A stretch of 64,000 nt of DNA from UBA7359 sp038142205 (GTDB taxonomy: Bacteria > Pseudomonadota > Gammaproteobacteria > Eutrophobiales > Eutrophobiaceae). The notes beneath the pieces are model-generated. The model did no database searches and had not been told where the DNA came from. It saw only the letters and a list, made by a program, of their open reading frames with translations. Each line of letters opens with the position of its first letter. Within the stretch, counting starts at the first letter, position 1. The stretch is from contig JAYQJO010000001.1 of the NCBI GenBank assembly GCA_038142205.1, positions 496,001 through 560,000 of the forward strand. The letters are read 5' to 3'. Made by a program: the position numbers and the translations under genes. Below, piece by piece: positions 54,069 to 63,888 of this stretch.

Positions 54069-55384
54069 GCACTAATGCGATGGAAATGAATAACGTTTGT
54101 TATGCAACACTCAAGTTTGATGAGCCATGGACTTTTGAAAATTATTTAAAGGTCGGTGGTTATGAGGCTTTAAAGAAGATTCTAAATGAAAAGATACCAC
54201 CTGAAGATGTTATTGAAGAAGTTAAAAATTCTGGATTAAGAGGCCGTGGTGGCGCAGGTTTTCCAACTGGTTTGAAATGGAGTTTCATGCCAAAAAATCT
54301 TGCTGGCCAAAAATATATTGTCTGTAACTCGGACGAAAGCGAACCGGGTACTTGTAAAGATAGAGATATTTTGCGTTTTAATCCTCACTCGCTTATTGAA
54401 GGTATGGCGATTGCCTGTTATGCAACAGGCGCAACAGTCGGTTATAACTATCTTCGTGGCGAGTTTATGGATGAACCCTTTATTCGATTCGATAACGCAT
54501 TAAAAGAAGCCTATGAACAAGGCTTATTAGGTAAAAATGTTTTAGCTAGTGGTGCTGATATTGATATCTATGCCAGTTTAGGTGCCGGGGCTTATATATG
54601 TGGTGAAGAAACGGCATTACTCGAATCACTCGAAGGTAAAAAAGGACAGCCTCGATTTAAGCCACCTTTTCCAGCAAATTTTGGCTTATATGGAAAACCG
54701 ACAACCATTAATAACACTGAAAGTTTTTCTTCAGTACCGAGTATTATTGTCAATGGTGGAACATGGTTTGCTGATAAAGGTGTTCCAAATAGCGGTGGAA
54801 TGAAATGTTTTTCAGTCAGTGGACATGTTAATAATCCAGGAAACTTTGAAATTCCTTTAGGTACGCCTTTCTCCAAGCTATTAGAAATGGCAGGCGGTGT
54901 CCGCAATGGACGTGGTTTAAAAGCGGTTATTCCTGGAGGAAGTTCTAGTCCGGTAGTGCATGGCGATATTATGCTTGAAACTAATATGGATTATGATTCG
55001 ATTTCTAAAGCAGGATCAATGCTGGGTTCCGGTGCTGTTATCGTGATGGATGATACGACTTGCATGGTTAAAGCACTAGAGCGTATATCCCGATTTTATT
55101 ATTCTGAATCCTGTGGGCAGTGTACGCCCTGTCGTGAAGGAACGGGGTGGATGTATCGTTTGATAAAACGTATTGGAGAAGGTAAAGGCGAACAGGGAGA
55201 TCTTGATAAACTGGATGATGTTGCCAGTAAGATTGAAGGTCGAACAATCTGCGCGTTTGGTGAAGCGTCAGCATGGCCTGTTAGAAGTTTTGTAAAACAG
55301 TTTAGAGATGAATTTCAATATTTCATTGACCATAAACGAAGTATGATGGATTCCAGTAAATCAAATAGTGATGAAGCTGCATAA
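54065..55384 (+). CDS. nuoF: NADH-quinone oxidoreductase subunit F
   Basis: 439-residue flavoprotein binding NADH, FMN and [4Fe-4S] N3. Glycine-rich NADH site GLRGRGGAGFPTGLKWSFMP (about 58-77), FMN/NADH site CNSDESEPGTCKDRDI, GAGAYICGEETALLESLEG, and cluster ligands in SCGQCTPCREGTGW plus the distal CAFGEASAWPV. Normal length. Confidence 0.97.
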   Translation: MSTNAMEMNNVCYATLKFDEPWTFENYLKVGGYEALKKILNEKIPPEDVIEEVKNSGLRGRGGAGFPTGLKWSFMPKNLAGQKYIVCNSDESEPGTCKDRDILRFNPHSLIEGMAIACYATGATVGYNYLRGEFMDEPFIRFDNALKEAYEQGLLGKNVLASGADIDIYASLGAGAYICGEETALLESLEGKKGQPRFKPPFPANFGLYGKPTTINNTESFSSVPSIIVNGGTWFADKGVPNSGGMKCFSVSGHVNNPGNFEIPLGTPFSKLLEMAGGVRNGRGLKAVIPGGSSSPVVHGDIMLETNMDYDSISKAGSMLGSGAVIVMDDTTCMVKALERISRFYYSESCGQCTPCREGTGWMYRLIKRIGEGKGEQGDLDKLDDVASKIEGRTICAFGEASAWPVRSFVKQFRDEFQYFIDHKRSMMDSSKSNSDEAA

Positions 55385-55386
55385 AA

Positions 55387-57768
55387 ATGTCTGATAGTAA
55401 AATAACAATTGAAGTCGACGGTCAAACCTTAGAAGCAAATAAGGGGCAAATGCTGATCGAGATAACTGATGCCAATGACATTTATGTGCCACGCTTCTGT
55501 TATCACAATAAATTAACCGTTGCTGCAAATTGCAGAATGTGTCTGGTTGAAGTAGAAAAAGCACCGAAAGCATTACCCGCCTGTGCTAAGCCTGTTATGG
55601 AAGGCATGATAGTGAAGACTCGATCAAAAATAGCCATAGCAGCACAGAAAGCAGTAATGGAGTTTTTATTGATTAATCACCCATTGGATTGTCCTATTTG
55701 TGACCAGGGTGGTGAATGTGAACTACAGGATTTGGCCATGGGCTATGGTCAGGATGTATCTCGTTATAACGAAGGAAAACGTGTTGTCAAAGATAAAAAT
55801 ATTGGTCCGTTAATCCAAACGGATTTAACACGTTGTATACATTGCACACGTTGTGTTCGTTTTGGTGAAGAAATAGCGGGTCTACGCGAAATGGGCGCAA
55901 CCGGTCGCGGTGAAAACATGCAGATTGGTACTTATATAGAAAAAAGTGTTGGCTCTGAAATGTCCGGTAATATTATCGACCTGTGTCCTGTTGGCGCATT
56001 AACATCAAAACCATTTCGTTATTCAGCAAGAACATGGGAGTTGGTACAGAAGGATGCGATTGCACCACATGATTCTGCTGGATCAAATATTCACGTACAT
56101 GTTAAAGGTAATCAAGTTAAACGTGTTGTCCCTGCAAACAACGAAGCGATTAATGAAGTCTGGTTATCTGATCGTGATCGTTTCAGTTATGAAGCTGTTT
56201 ATAGTGAAGACCGTTTACAAAAACCCATGGTTAAAGATAACGGTGAATGGAAAGAAGTTGATTGGGAAACAGCTTTAGGTGTTGTTACTAATAGCTTATC
56301 GACTTTAATCGACTCAAATAACGCTGAGCAGATTGGCGCGATAGCTTCTGCTTCATCAACAACTGAAGAACTTTATTTATTACAGAAACTCATTCGTGCT
56401 TTAGGCTCAAATAATATTGATAGTCGTTTAATACACTCTGATTTTTCTGATCAAGATGAAGCGCCTGCTTTTCCTTATCTTGGACAAAGTATTGCTGAGT
56501 TTGAAAGTTTGGGATCAGCATTATTAATAGGCAGTAATGTTAGAAAAGAACAACCTATTATTAACCATCGACTACGCAAAGCGGTATTACGTGGCGCGTC
56601 AGTCATGGCAGTAAACTCGGTTGATTATGATTTTAATTTTCCAGTTGTAGAAAAGTGCATTGTTTCACCGAATAAATTGCTTAGTGAACTGGCAGCCGTA
56701 TTAAACGTTTTACTTGAATCATCGAATGAAAATATCGATGCACGAATTAAACAAAGCCTTGATAAAGCCGTTGTGTCAGATGTTCATAGAACAATTGCTG
56801 AAAATTTAAAGAATGCTAATGAAGCGATTGTTTTATTAGGAAACATGGCGACAGCAAACCCGCAATATTCATTATTACGTTCACTTGCTGGCTTAATTGC
56901 TAAACACAGCCATTCTAAATTTGGTTATTTATCGGAAAATGCGAATACGTCAGGTGCCTGGTTAACGGGTGCTGTTCCACATCGCTTGGCCGGGTCAAAA
57001 AAAGCAATAAGCGCAGGCAAAAAAACAATGCAGATGCTTCATGCAAAAATAAACGCCTATGTGTTACTGAATGTTGAGCCTGAGCTTGATTGTTATGACG
57101 GGCAATTAGCACGTGAAGCAATCGATAATGCAGATTTCGTAATGTGCTTAACTGCATTCCAGAGCGAAGCAATGAAGCAGTATGCTGATGTTTTATTACC
57201 CATCTCTGTTTTTACTGAAACATCGGGCACTTATATTAATAATGAAGGAACCAGCCAAAGTTTTGCCGGTGTTGTGGCGCCATTAGGTGAAGCAAGACCC
57301 GCATGGAAAGTATTAAGAGTATTAGGTAATTATTTTGAACTGGATGGTTTTGATTATCAGTCATCAACAGACGTGCTTGATGAAGCAATGAGCGAAATCG
57401 GCACGATTGAAAGAAATAATAATGACGCATGGAAGTCGGAAGCTTCAGTGGATGCTGCAACGACTGGCTTACAAAGAATAACTGAAACACCAATGAATAT
57501 GATTGATGCATTATGTCGACGCGCTGTTTCATTACAGCAAACCGGTGATGTATCGGATGGCGCAATTCATATTAATTCAGCGCTGGCAGATAAAAACAAT
57601 CTGGCAAATGATGACAATGCCAAAGTAGAGCAGAATGAGAATAGTGTGACGGCTAAAGTCGTTATTGATGAGCGCGTACCGGATGATTGTGTATTAATTC
57701 AATCAGCGCATCCTGAGTTAGTTGGCCTAGGTGCATCTTATGGTGAGATAAGGATTTCTAAAAACTGA
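55387..57768 (+). CDS. nuoG: NADH-quinone oxidoreductase subunit G
   Basis: 793-residue Fe-S subunit. N-terminal [2Fe-2S] ferredoxin part (VPRFCYHNKLTVAANCRMCL), the His-Cys3 cluster HPLDCPICDQGGECELQDLA, [4Fe-4S] site CIHCTRCVRFGEEIAGLREM, then a molybdopterin-oxidoreductase-like domain that no longer binds the cofactor (SSTTEELYLLQKLIRALGSN). It ends one base into nuoH. Confidence 0.96.
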   Translation: MSDSKITIEVDGQTLEANKGQMLIEITDANDIYVPRFCYHNKLTVAANCRMCLVEVEKAPKALPACAKPVMEGMIVKTRSKIAIAAQKAVMEFLLINHPLDCPICDQGGECELQDLAMGYGQDVSRYNEGKRVVKDKNIGPLIQTDLTRCIHCTRCVRFGEEIAGLREMGATGRGENMQIGTYIEKSVGSEMSGNIIDLCPVGALTSKPFRYSARTWELVQKDAIAPHDSAGSNIHVHVKGNQVKRVVPANNEAINEVWLSDRDRFSYEAVYSEDRLQKPMVKDNGEWKEVDWETALGVVTNSLSTLIDSNNAEQIGAIASASSTTEELYLLQKLIRALGSNNIDSRLIHSDFSDQDEAPAFPYLGQSIAEFESLGSALLIGSNVRKEQPIINHRLRKAVLRGASVMAVNSVDYDFNFPVVEKCIVSPNKLLSELAAVLNVLLESSNENIDARIKQSLDKAVVSDVHRTIAENLKNANEAIVLLGNMATANPQYSLLRSLAGLIAKHSHSKFGYLSENANTSGAWLTGAVPHRLAGSKKAISAGKKTMQMLHAKINAYVLLNVEPELDCYDGQLAREAIDNADFVMCLTAFQSEAMKQYADVLLPISVFTETSGTYINNEGTSQSFAGVVAPLGEARPAWKVLRVLGNYFELDGFDYQSSTDVLDEAMSEIGTIERNNNDAWKSEASVDAATTGLQRITETPMNMIDALCRRAVSLQQTGDVSDGAIHINSALADKNNLANDDNAKVEQNENSVTAKVVIDERVPDDCVLIQSAHPELVGLGASYGEIRISKN

Positions 57769-58901
57769 TGCTGGACTTTATCTATCAATTTATTAATCAG
57801 CAATTGTTGTTACCTTTAACAGCAATGATTGTACCTGTTGATTATCAGACACAGGCAATGATTGTTTTACAATCGATTATAAAAGTCATGGTTGTGTTAG
57901 TACCTGTATTAGCTACTGTGGCTTACTTTACTTATGCAGAGCGTAAAGTCATTGGTTTTATACAAGCGCGTATTGGGCCTAATCGTGTTGGCTTTTTTGG
58001 CTTTCATTTATTTGGTTTGGGCCAACCGATAGCTGACGCAGTAAAGTTAATCGTAAAAGAAATTGTTATTCCTACAGGTTCAAACCGGTTCTTGTTTGTT
58101 ATCGCGCCAATATTATCCTTGGCGCCATCAGTTGCAGCGTGGGCAGTAATTCCATTTGATGATACAAAAGTGATTGCCGATATTAATGCGGGCTTATTAT
58201 ATGTATTGGCACTTACATCATTAGCTGTTTATGGCGTTATAATTGCCGGTTGGGCTTCGAACTCTAAATATGCCTTTTTAGGTGCAATGCGTTCAGCCGC
58301 GCAAATTGTTTCTTATGAAATTGCTATGGGTTTTGCTTTGGTCGGTGTACTTGTTGCTGCTGGCAGTTTAAACCTAGGTGATATTGTTAATTCGCAGTCA
58401 GGTAGTTTAATACACTGGTTCTGGTTACCACTGTTTCCATTATTTGTGATTTATTTTATTTCAGGTGTTGCTGAAACAAACCGTGCGCCTTTTGACGTAG
58501 CGGAAGGTGAGTCTGAAATTGTCGCAGGCTTTCATATTGAATACGGCGGCATGGCATTTTCGGTCTTCTTCATGGCGGAATATGCGAACATGGTATTGAT
58601 CGCGATTCTATCGGCGTTGATGTTTTGTGGTGGCTGGTTGTCACCATTTCAAGGGATTTTGCCTGATTCTATGTTTAGTTGGCCTTTGATTGGAATAGTG
58701 TTGGACAGTGGTATGCATTGGTTGTTAGCAAAAACATCGTTTTTTATGTTTCTATTTTTATGGTTAAGAGCAACTTTCCCACGTTATCGATACGATCAGA
58801 TTATGCGTCTTGGCTGGAAAGTCTTTATTCCTTTAACAATAGTCTGGTTAGTTGTCGTCTCTGCTTTAGTGGTCGGCGACGTACCACCTTGGTTTGATTG
58901 A
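57768..58901 (+). CDS. nuoH: NADH-quinone oxidoreductase subunit H
   Basis: 377-residue membrane subunit joining the peripheral and membrane arms and forming part of the quinone channel. Conserved AERKVIGFIQARIGPNRVGF (about 57-76), the charged loop AETNRAPFDVAEGESEIVAG, and FFMFLFLWLRATFPRYRYDQ. About eight helices; slightly long at the N-terminus. Confidence 0.96.
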   Translation: MLDFIYQFINQQLLLPLTAMIVPVDYQTQAMIVLQSIIKVMVVLVPVLATVAYFTYAERKVIGFIQARIGPNRVGFFGFHLFGLGQPIADAVKLIVKEIVIPTGSNRFLFVIAPILSLAPSVAAWAVIPFDDTKVIADINAGLLYVLALTSLAVYGVIIAGWASNSKYAFLGAMRSAAQIVSYEIAMGFALVGVLVAAGSLNLGDIVNSQSGSLIHWFWLPLFPLFVIYFISGVAETNRAPFDVAEGESEIVAGFHIEYGGMAFSVFFMAEYANMVLIAILSALMFCGGWLSPFQGILPDSMFSWPLIGIVLDSGMHWLLAKTSFFMFLFLWLRATFPRYRYDQIMRLGWKVFIPLTIVWLVVVSALVVGDVPPWFD

Positions 58902-58903
58902 TT

Positions 58904-59392
58904 ATGGAAAAGGTTAAAAATTACATACAAAGTTTATTTCTCTGGGAACTGCTAAAAGGTTTACAGCTTACCGGACGTTATATGTTCAAGCGTAAAATCA
59001 CCGTGCAATATCCTGAAGAAAAAACACCGCAGTCGCATCGTTTCCGTGGTTTGCATGCGCTTCGTCGTTACCCGAATGGGGAAGAACGTTGCATTGCATG
59101 TAAATTATGTGAGGCTGTTTGTCCAGCAGTGGCGATTACGATTGAATCAGAACAACGTGAAGATGGTAGCCGCCGTACAACGAAGTACGATATTGACTTA
59201 AGCAAGTGTATCTTTTGTGGTTTTTGTGAAGAATCCTGTCCGGTTGATTCCATCGTTGAGACAAGAATATATGAATATCATGGCGAAAATCGTGAAGATT
59301 TATTAATGACTAAAGAAAAGTTACTTGAAGTTGGCGATAAGGTTGAAGCGCAGATAGCCGAAGACCGCGCCAGAGATGCTCTATATAGATAG
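58904..59392 (+). CDS. nuoI: NADH-quinone oxidoreductase subunit I
   Basis: 162-residue ferredoxin-like subunit with two [4Fe-4S] clusters (N6a, N6b): CIACKLCEAVCP and CIFCGFCEESCP. Start taken at the ATG at 58904, 2 bp after the nuoH stop; an in-frame TTG at 58898 would overlap nuoH and add two residues. The amphipathic N-terminal helix (LFLWELLKGLQLTGRYMFKR) rests on the membrane. Confidence 0.95.
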   Translation: MEKVKNYIQSLFLWELLKGLQLTGRYMFKRKITVQYPEEKTPQSHRFRGLHALRRYPNGEERCIACKLCEAVCPAVAITIESEQREDGSRRTTKYDIDLSKCIFCGFCEESCPVDSIVETRIYEYHGENREDLLMTKEKLLEVGDKVEAQIAEDRARDALYR

Positions 59393-59448
59393 TGTACAGA
59401 TATTAATGATGCGTATTATTAAAAATAAATACTATGAGATAAAAAACA

Positions 59449-60063
59449 ATGATTGAACAAATCATTTTTTATCTCTTTTCAGGTATGTTGGTTTTTTCAG
59501 CAGCCATGGTTATTGTCTCACGTAACCCGATTCATGCTGCTTTATATTTGATACTTTCTTTCTTTGCATCATCTGCAATTTGGATATTGTTACAAGCCGA
59601 ATTTTTAGCCATCACATTAGTGCTGGTTTATGTCGGTGCTGTCATGGTGTTATTCCTGTTCGTCGTCATGATGCTTGATATCGATAAGGTTGTTGATAAA
59701 GAAGGTTTTATCAGTTACCTGCCAGCCGGGATCAGTTTTGCAATACTGATGGTTATAGCGATAGGCCTGGTTGTCGGATCTGACTACTTTATGTCAGAAA
59801 AATACATAGCAGCGCCACAACTTGATCCGAATTATAGCAATACGCGAGAACTGGGCCTGGCTCTCTATACTGAATATCTTTATCAATTTGAAATTGCCGG
59901 TGCAATATTGTTAGTGGCAATAATTGCTGCGATTACATTGGGCATGAGTAAATTGAAAATTACAAAAGCGCAAAATCCTGATAAACAAGTTGCGGTTAAG
60001 AAACAAGATCGCTTACGCATAGTTAAAATGGAATCAGAAAGTAAAGGAGGATCAGAACAGTGA
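59449..60063 (+). CDS. nuoJ: NADH-quinone oxidoreductase subunit J
   Basis: 204-residue membrane subunit with five helices. AAMVIVSRNPIHAALYLILS (about 19-38) and AITLVLVYVGAVMVLFLFVV with the pi-bulge helix are conserved. The hydrophilic C-terminus (KQDRLRIVKMESESKGGSEQ) overlaps nuoK by 4 bp. Confidence 0.95.
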   Translation: MIEQIIFYLFSGMLVFSAAMVIVSRNPIHAALYLILSFFASSAIWILLQAEFLAITLVLVYVGAVMVLFLFVVMMLDIDKVVDKEGFISYLPAGISFAILMVIAIGLVVGSDYFMSEKYIAAPQLDPNYSNTRELGLALYTEYLYQFEIAGAILLVAIIAAITLGMSKLKITKAQNPDKQVAVKKQDRLRIVKMESESKGGSEQ

Positions 60064-60365
60064 TCACTTTACCAGAAGTGCTTTCACTTGCGGCACTGTT
60101 ATTTTGCATCAGTGTTGCCGGTATTTTTCTGAACAGAAAGAATGTACTTATATTATTAATGTGTGTTGAATTGATGCTGCTGTCAGTCAATATGAACTTC
60201 ATTGCATTTTCACATTTTCTTGGTGATATACACGGACAGGTGTTTGTCTTTTTTATCTTGACGGTTGCGGCTGCTGAGTCAGCAATCGGGCTGGCTATTC
60301 TTGTCGTGTTATTTCGCAAGAAGAAATCGATTAATGTTGATGATTTAGGTTCAATGAAGGGATAG
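60060..60365 (+). CDS. nuoK: NADH-quinone oxidoreductase subunit K
   Basis: 101-residue, three-helix proton-path subunit, MrpC-like. It keeps both key glutamates: in LLMCVELMLLSVNMNFIAFS (about 33-52) and in TVAAAESAIGLAILVVLFRK (about 67-86). The GTG start at 60060 overlaps the nuoJ TGA. Confidence 0.95.
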   Translation: MITLPEVLSLAALLFCISVAGIFLNRKNVLILLMCVELMLLSVNMNFIAFSHFLGDIHGQVFVFFILTVAAAESAIGLAILVVLFRKKKSINVDDLGSMKG

Positions 60366-60367
60366 AT

Positions 60368-62344
60368 ATGTTTGAAGATATGGGAACAATTTATTTAATC
60401 ATTGTACTGGCTCCTTTAATCGGTTCTTTAATAGCCGGCTTGTTTGGCAAAGTTATCGGCAGAAGTGGGGCGCATTGGGTCACTATTATTGGTGTGGCTA
60501 TCTCCAGTATCTTGTCAATGGTTGCTTATAAACACCACATATTTGATGGTGCGCCTGATTATAATCAAGCACTTTATACCTGGCTCAGTAGTGGTGGTAT
60601 CGACTTTCAAATTGGTTTCCTGATAGATTCTTTATCAGTAACAATGATGGTCGTTGTGACTTTTGTATCCTGGATGATACATATCTATACCATTGGTTAT
60701 ATGCACGATGATCCAGGCTATCAACGTTTCTTTAGTTATATCTCGATGTTTACCTTCGCTATGTTGATGCTGGTTATGTCGAATAACTTTCTACAACTTT
60801 TCTTTGGTTGGGAAGCAGTGGGAGTTGTTTCCTATTTACTCATTGGTTTCTGGTATAAAAAAGAAACAGCTATCTTTGCTAATATGAAAGCCTTTCTGGT
60901 TAATCGTGTTGGCGACTTTGGTTTTCTATTAGGTATTGCCGCTGTATTAATGTATTTCAATACATTGGATTATGCGACAGTCTTTAGCAATGTTGATACG
61001 CATGCAAACACAACAATTACTTTGTTTGGCGATAATGCCTGGTCATTAATGACAGTGATTTGTATTTGTTTGTTTATCGGTGCGATGGGTAAATCAGCTC
61101 AAGTTCCATTACATGTCTGGTTACCTGACTCAATGGAAGGTCCAACACCGATTTCAGCATTAATCCATGCTGCAACCATGGTAACGGCAGGTATTTTTAT
61201 GGTGTCACGCATGTCGCCGCTATATGAATTATCTGAAACTGCGCTGAGTTTCATTTTAATCATTGGTTCGATTACCGCATTGTTTATGGGCTTTCTTGGT
61301 CTGGTACAAAACGACATTAAACGTGTTATTGCGTACTCAACACTTTCGCAACTGGGCTATATGACGGTCGCTTTGGGTGCATCTGCTTATGCCGCTGCGA
61401 TGTTTCATTTGGTTACGCATGCTTTCTTCAAGGCATTGTTATTCCTCGCTGCCGGTGCCGTTATTATTGTTATGCACCATGAGCAGGATATGCGCAAAAT
61501 GGGCGGCTTGTATAAAGTCATGCCGATCACATGGTTAACCAGTATTTTTGGTACATTGGCATTAATCGGTTTTCCGGGAACATCTGGATTCTTTTCTAAA
61601 GATGCGATTATTGTGGCGGTTCAGCATTCAACTATTTTTGGTTCGCAATTCGCTTATTACTCTGTATTAATTGGTGTCTTTATTACAGCTTTATACAGTT
61701 TCCGCTTATTGTTTATGACGTTTCATGGCGAACAAAGAATGGATAAAGAAACATGGATGCATTTACATGAAGCACCTCCAGTTGTTTGGATACCATTAGC
61801 AGTCTTAGCTATCCCATCTGTAGTGTTAGGAGCATTTCTAATTGGTCCGATGCTGTTTGGAGGTTATTTTGGCGAAGCTATTTATGTTAGTTCTGAACAC
61901 GATGTTCTGGCAGAAATGGGGCAGGGCTATCACGGTATTGGTGGATTCATAATGCATGCGTTTACACATCCATTAGTACTAATATTAATGTCTTCAGGAA
62001 TATTGGTCGCCTGGTTATGCTATATCAAATTCCCAGAATGGCCTGAGAAGTGTGCAACGAAGTTAAGCTTTGTTCATAAAGTCCTGCTTAATAAATATGG
62101 TTTTGATGACTTTAACCAACTAGTCCTCGCCGGGGGCACGAAAAAAACAGGTGAGTTACTCTGGAAGATTGGTGATATAAAAATTATTGATGGTTTATTT
62201 GTTAATGGCACAGCGCGTACTGTCGGTATTATTTCTAATGCCATACGTCATATACAAACCGGTTATCTTTATCATTATGCCTTTGCCATTATTATTGGCT
62301 TGCTTGTTTTGCTTGGCGTATTTGTACACGGAATATTGAATTAA
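60368..62344 (+). CDS. nuoL: NADH-quinone oxidoreductase subunit L
   Basis: 658-residue antiporter-like subunit at the distal end of the membrane arm, with the long lateral helix at its C-terminus. GWEAVGVVSYLLIGFWYKKE carries the TM5 glutamate; GAMGKSAQVPLHVWLPDSME then GPTPISALIHAATMVTAG holds the TM7 lysine; LVTHAFFKALLFLAAGAVII follows. Normal length. Confidence 0.97.
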   Translation: MFEDMGTIYLIIVLAPLIGSLIAGLFGKVIGRSGAHWVTIIGVAISSILSMVAYKHHIFDGAPDYNQALYTWLSSGGIDFQIGFLIDSLSVTMMVVVTFVSWMIHIYTIGYMHDDPGYQRFFSYISMFTFAMLMLVMSNNFLQLFFGWEAVGVVSYLLIGFWYKKETAIFANMKAFLVNRVGDFGFLLGIAAVLMYFNTLDYATVFSNVDTHANTTITLFGDNAWSLMTVICICLFIGAMGKSAQVPLHVWLPDSMEGPTPISALIHAATMVTAGIFMVSRMSPLYELSETALSFILIIGSITALFMGFLGLVQNDIKRVIAYSTLSQLGYMTVALGASAYAAAMFHLVTHAFFKALLFLAAGAVIIVMHHEQDMRKMGGLYKVMPITWLTSIFGTLALIGFPGTSGFFSKDAIIVAVQHSTIFGSQFAYYSVLIGVFITALYSFRLLFMTFHGEQRMDKETWMHLHEAPPVVWIPLAVLAIPSVVLGAFLIGPMLFGGYFGEAIYVSSEHDVLAEMGQGYHGIGGFIMHAFTHPLVLILMSSGILVAWLCYIKFPEWPEKCATKLSFVHKVLLNKYGFDDFNQLVLAGGTKKTGELLWKIGDIKIIDGLFVNGTARTVGIISNAIRHIQTGYLYHYAFAIIIGLLVLLGVFVHGILN

Positions 62345-62367
62345 TCATTTAACAAAGAATAAAAAGA

Positions 62368-63888
62368 ATGACATTAAGTAATTTGCCTTTATTAAGCATG
62401 CTCATCTGGACACCTATTTTAGGTGGTATCTGGGTGTTGATTGCGGGCGACCGTCAAGAAGAAACAGTAAAATACTTTTCATTAGCTGTTTCTATTATCA
62501 CCTTTATTTTTTCTGTCATTCTTTATGCGCAGTTTGATCCATCTTATGTTGGCATGCAGTTTGTTGAAGAAAAGGACTGGATTAGTGCGTTTAATGTTAA
62601 ATATCATTTAGGTGTTGATGGTATTGCATTACCATTAATTCTGTTAACTACGTTCACTACTATTCTGGTTATTCTTGCCGCATGGGAAGTGATAGAAAAC
62701 CGTATTTCCTATTATATGTGTTCGTTCTTAATCCTGACCGGATTAATGAATGCCGTATTTATGGCATTGGATGCGATTCTGTTTTACGTCTTCTGGGAAG
62801 CGATGTTGATACCGATGTTCTTGATTATTGGTATCTGGGGTGGACCGAATCGAGTTTATGCAACGATTAAGTTTTTCCTCTACACTTTTCTCGGCTCTGT
62901 CTTTATGTTGGTTGCGTTTCTTTATCTGTATTCGCAAGCGAACAGTTTCAATATCGATGCATTGCATGATGTGCCATTAACATTAGGCGCACAGAAATTA
63001 ATTTTTATTGCTTTCTTTTTAGCGTTTGCTGTGAAAATTCCAATGTGGCCGGTACATACTTGGTTACCAGATGCGCACGTTGAGGCACCAACCGGTGGCT
63101 CGGTTGTTCTAGCTGCAATTATGCTGAAGATGGGTGGCTATGGTTTTCTACGTTTCAGCTTACCAATTACGCCAGATGCCAGTTTGTTCTATAGTGAAGC
63201 AATGATCGTGCTTTCATTAATCGGTATTGTTTATATTGGTTTTGTCGCACTGGTACAGGAAGATATGAAGAAATTGATTGCGTATTCATCTATTTCTCAT
63301 ATGGGCTTTGTCACATTAGGTTTCTTTATACCGTTCGCAATTGTTGCTGCAACAGATTCAACATCTGGCGCTATCATGGGTATGGAAGGTGCCATGATGC
63401 AAATGATTTCACACGGCTTTATATCAGCAGCGATGTTTCTCTGTGTCGGTGTTATGTATGATCGCTTACATAGCCGTATGATTAAAGATTATGGCGGTGT
63501 GGTGAATAGCATGCCTTATTTTGCTGCGTTCATGATGTTATTTGTAATGGCGAACTCGGGTGTACCTGGTACATCCGGTTTTGTGGGTGAATTTCTGGTC
63601 ATAGTTAGTAGTTTTCAAGCAAGTTTCTGGATTGCCTTTGCTGCTGCATTAACCTTAATACTAGGTGCTGCTTACAGTTTATGGATGTATAAACGTGTAA
63701 TATTTGGTGATGTTACTAAAGAAGCCGTTGCAGAATTAAAAGATATTAATGGCAGAGAAGGCTTTATCTTGTTCCTATTAGCTATTGTTGTTATTACATT
63801 CGGCGTATGGCCCGCTCCTGTACTGGAAGTGATGCATGCTACTGTTGAAGAATTAATCAATCATGTTTTATTGAGTAAAGTGCCATGA
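62368..63888 (+). CDS. nuoM: NADH-quinone oxidoreductase subunit M
   Basis: 506-residue antiporter-like proton-pumping subunit. It shows YVFWEAMLIPMFLIIGIWGG (TM5 Glu), AFAVKIPMWPVHTWLPDAHV then EAPTGGSVVLAAIMLKMGGY (TM7-8), and ISHGFISAAMFLCVGVMYDR. It ends in a 4-bp overlap with nuoN. Confidence 0.97.
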   Translation: MTLSNLPLLSMLIWTPILGGIWVLIAGDRQEETVKYFSLAVSIITFIFSVILYAQFDPSYVGMQFVEEKDWISAFNVKYHLGVDGIALPLILLTTFTTILVILAAWEVIENRISYYMCSFLILTGLMNAVFMALDAILFYVFWEAMLIPMFLIIGIWGGPNRVYATIKFFLYTFLGSVFMLVAFLYLYSQANSFNIDALHDVPLTLGAQKLIFIAFFLAFAVKIPMWPVHTWLPDAHVEAPTGGSVVLAAIMLKMGGYGFLRFSLPITPDASLFYSEAMIVLSLIGIVYIGFVALVQEDMKKLIAYSSISHMGFVTLGFFIPFAIVAATDSTSGAIMGMEGAMMQMISHGFISAAMFLCVGVMYDRLHSRMIKDYGGVVNSMPYFAAFMMLFVMANSGVPGTSGFVGEFLVIVSSFQASFWIAFAAALTLILGAAYSLWMYKRVIFGDVTKEAVAELKDINGREGFILFLLAIVVITFGVWPAPVLEVMHATVEELINHVLLSKVP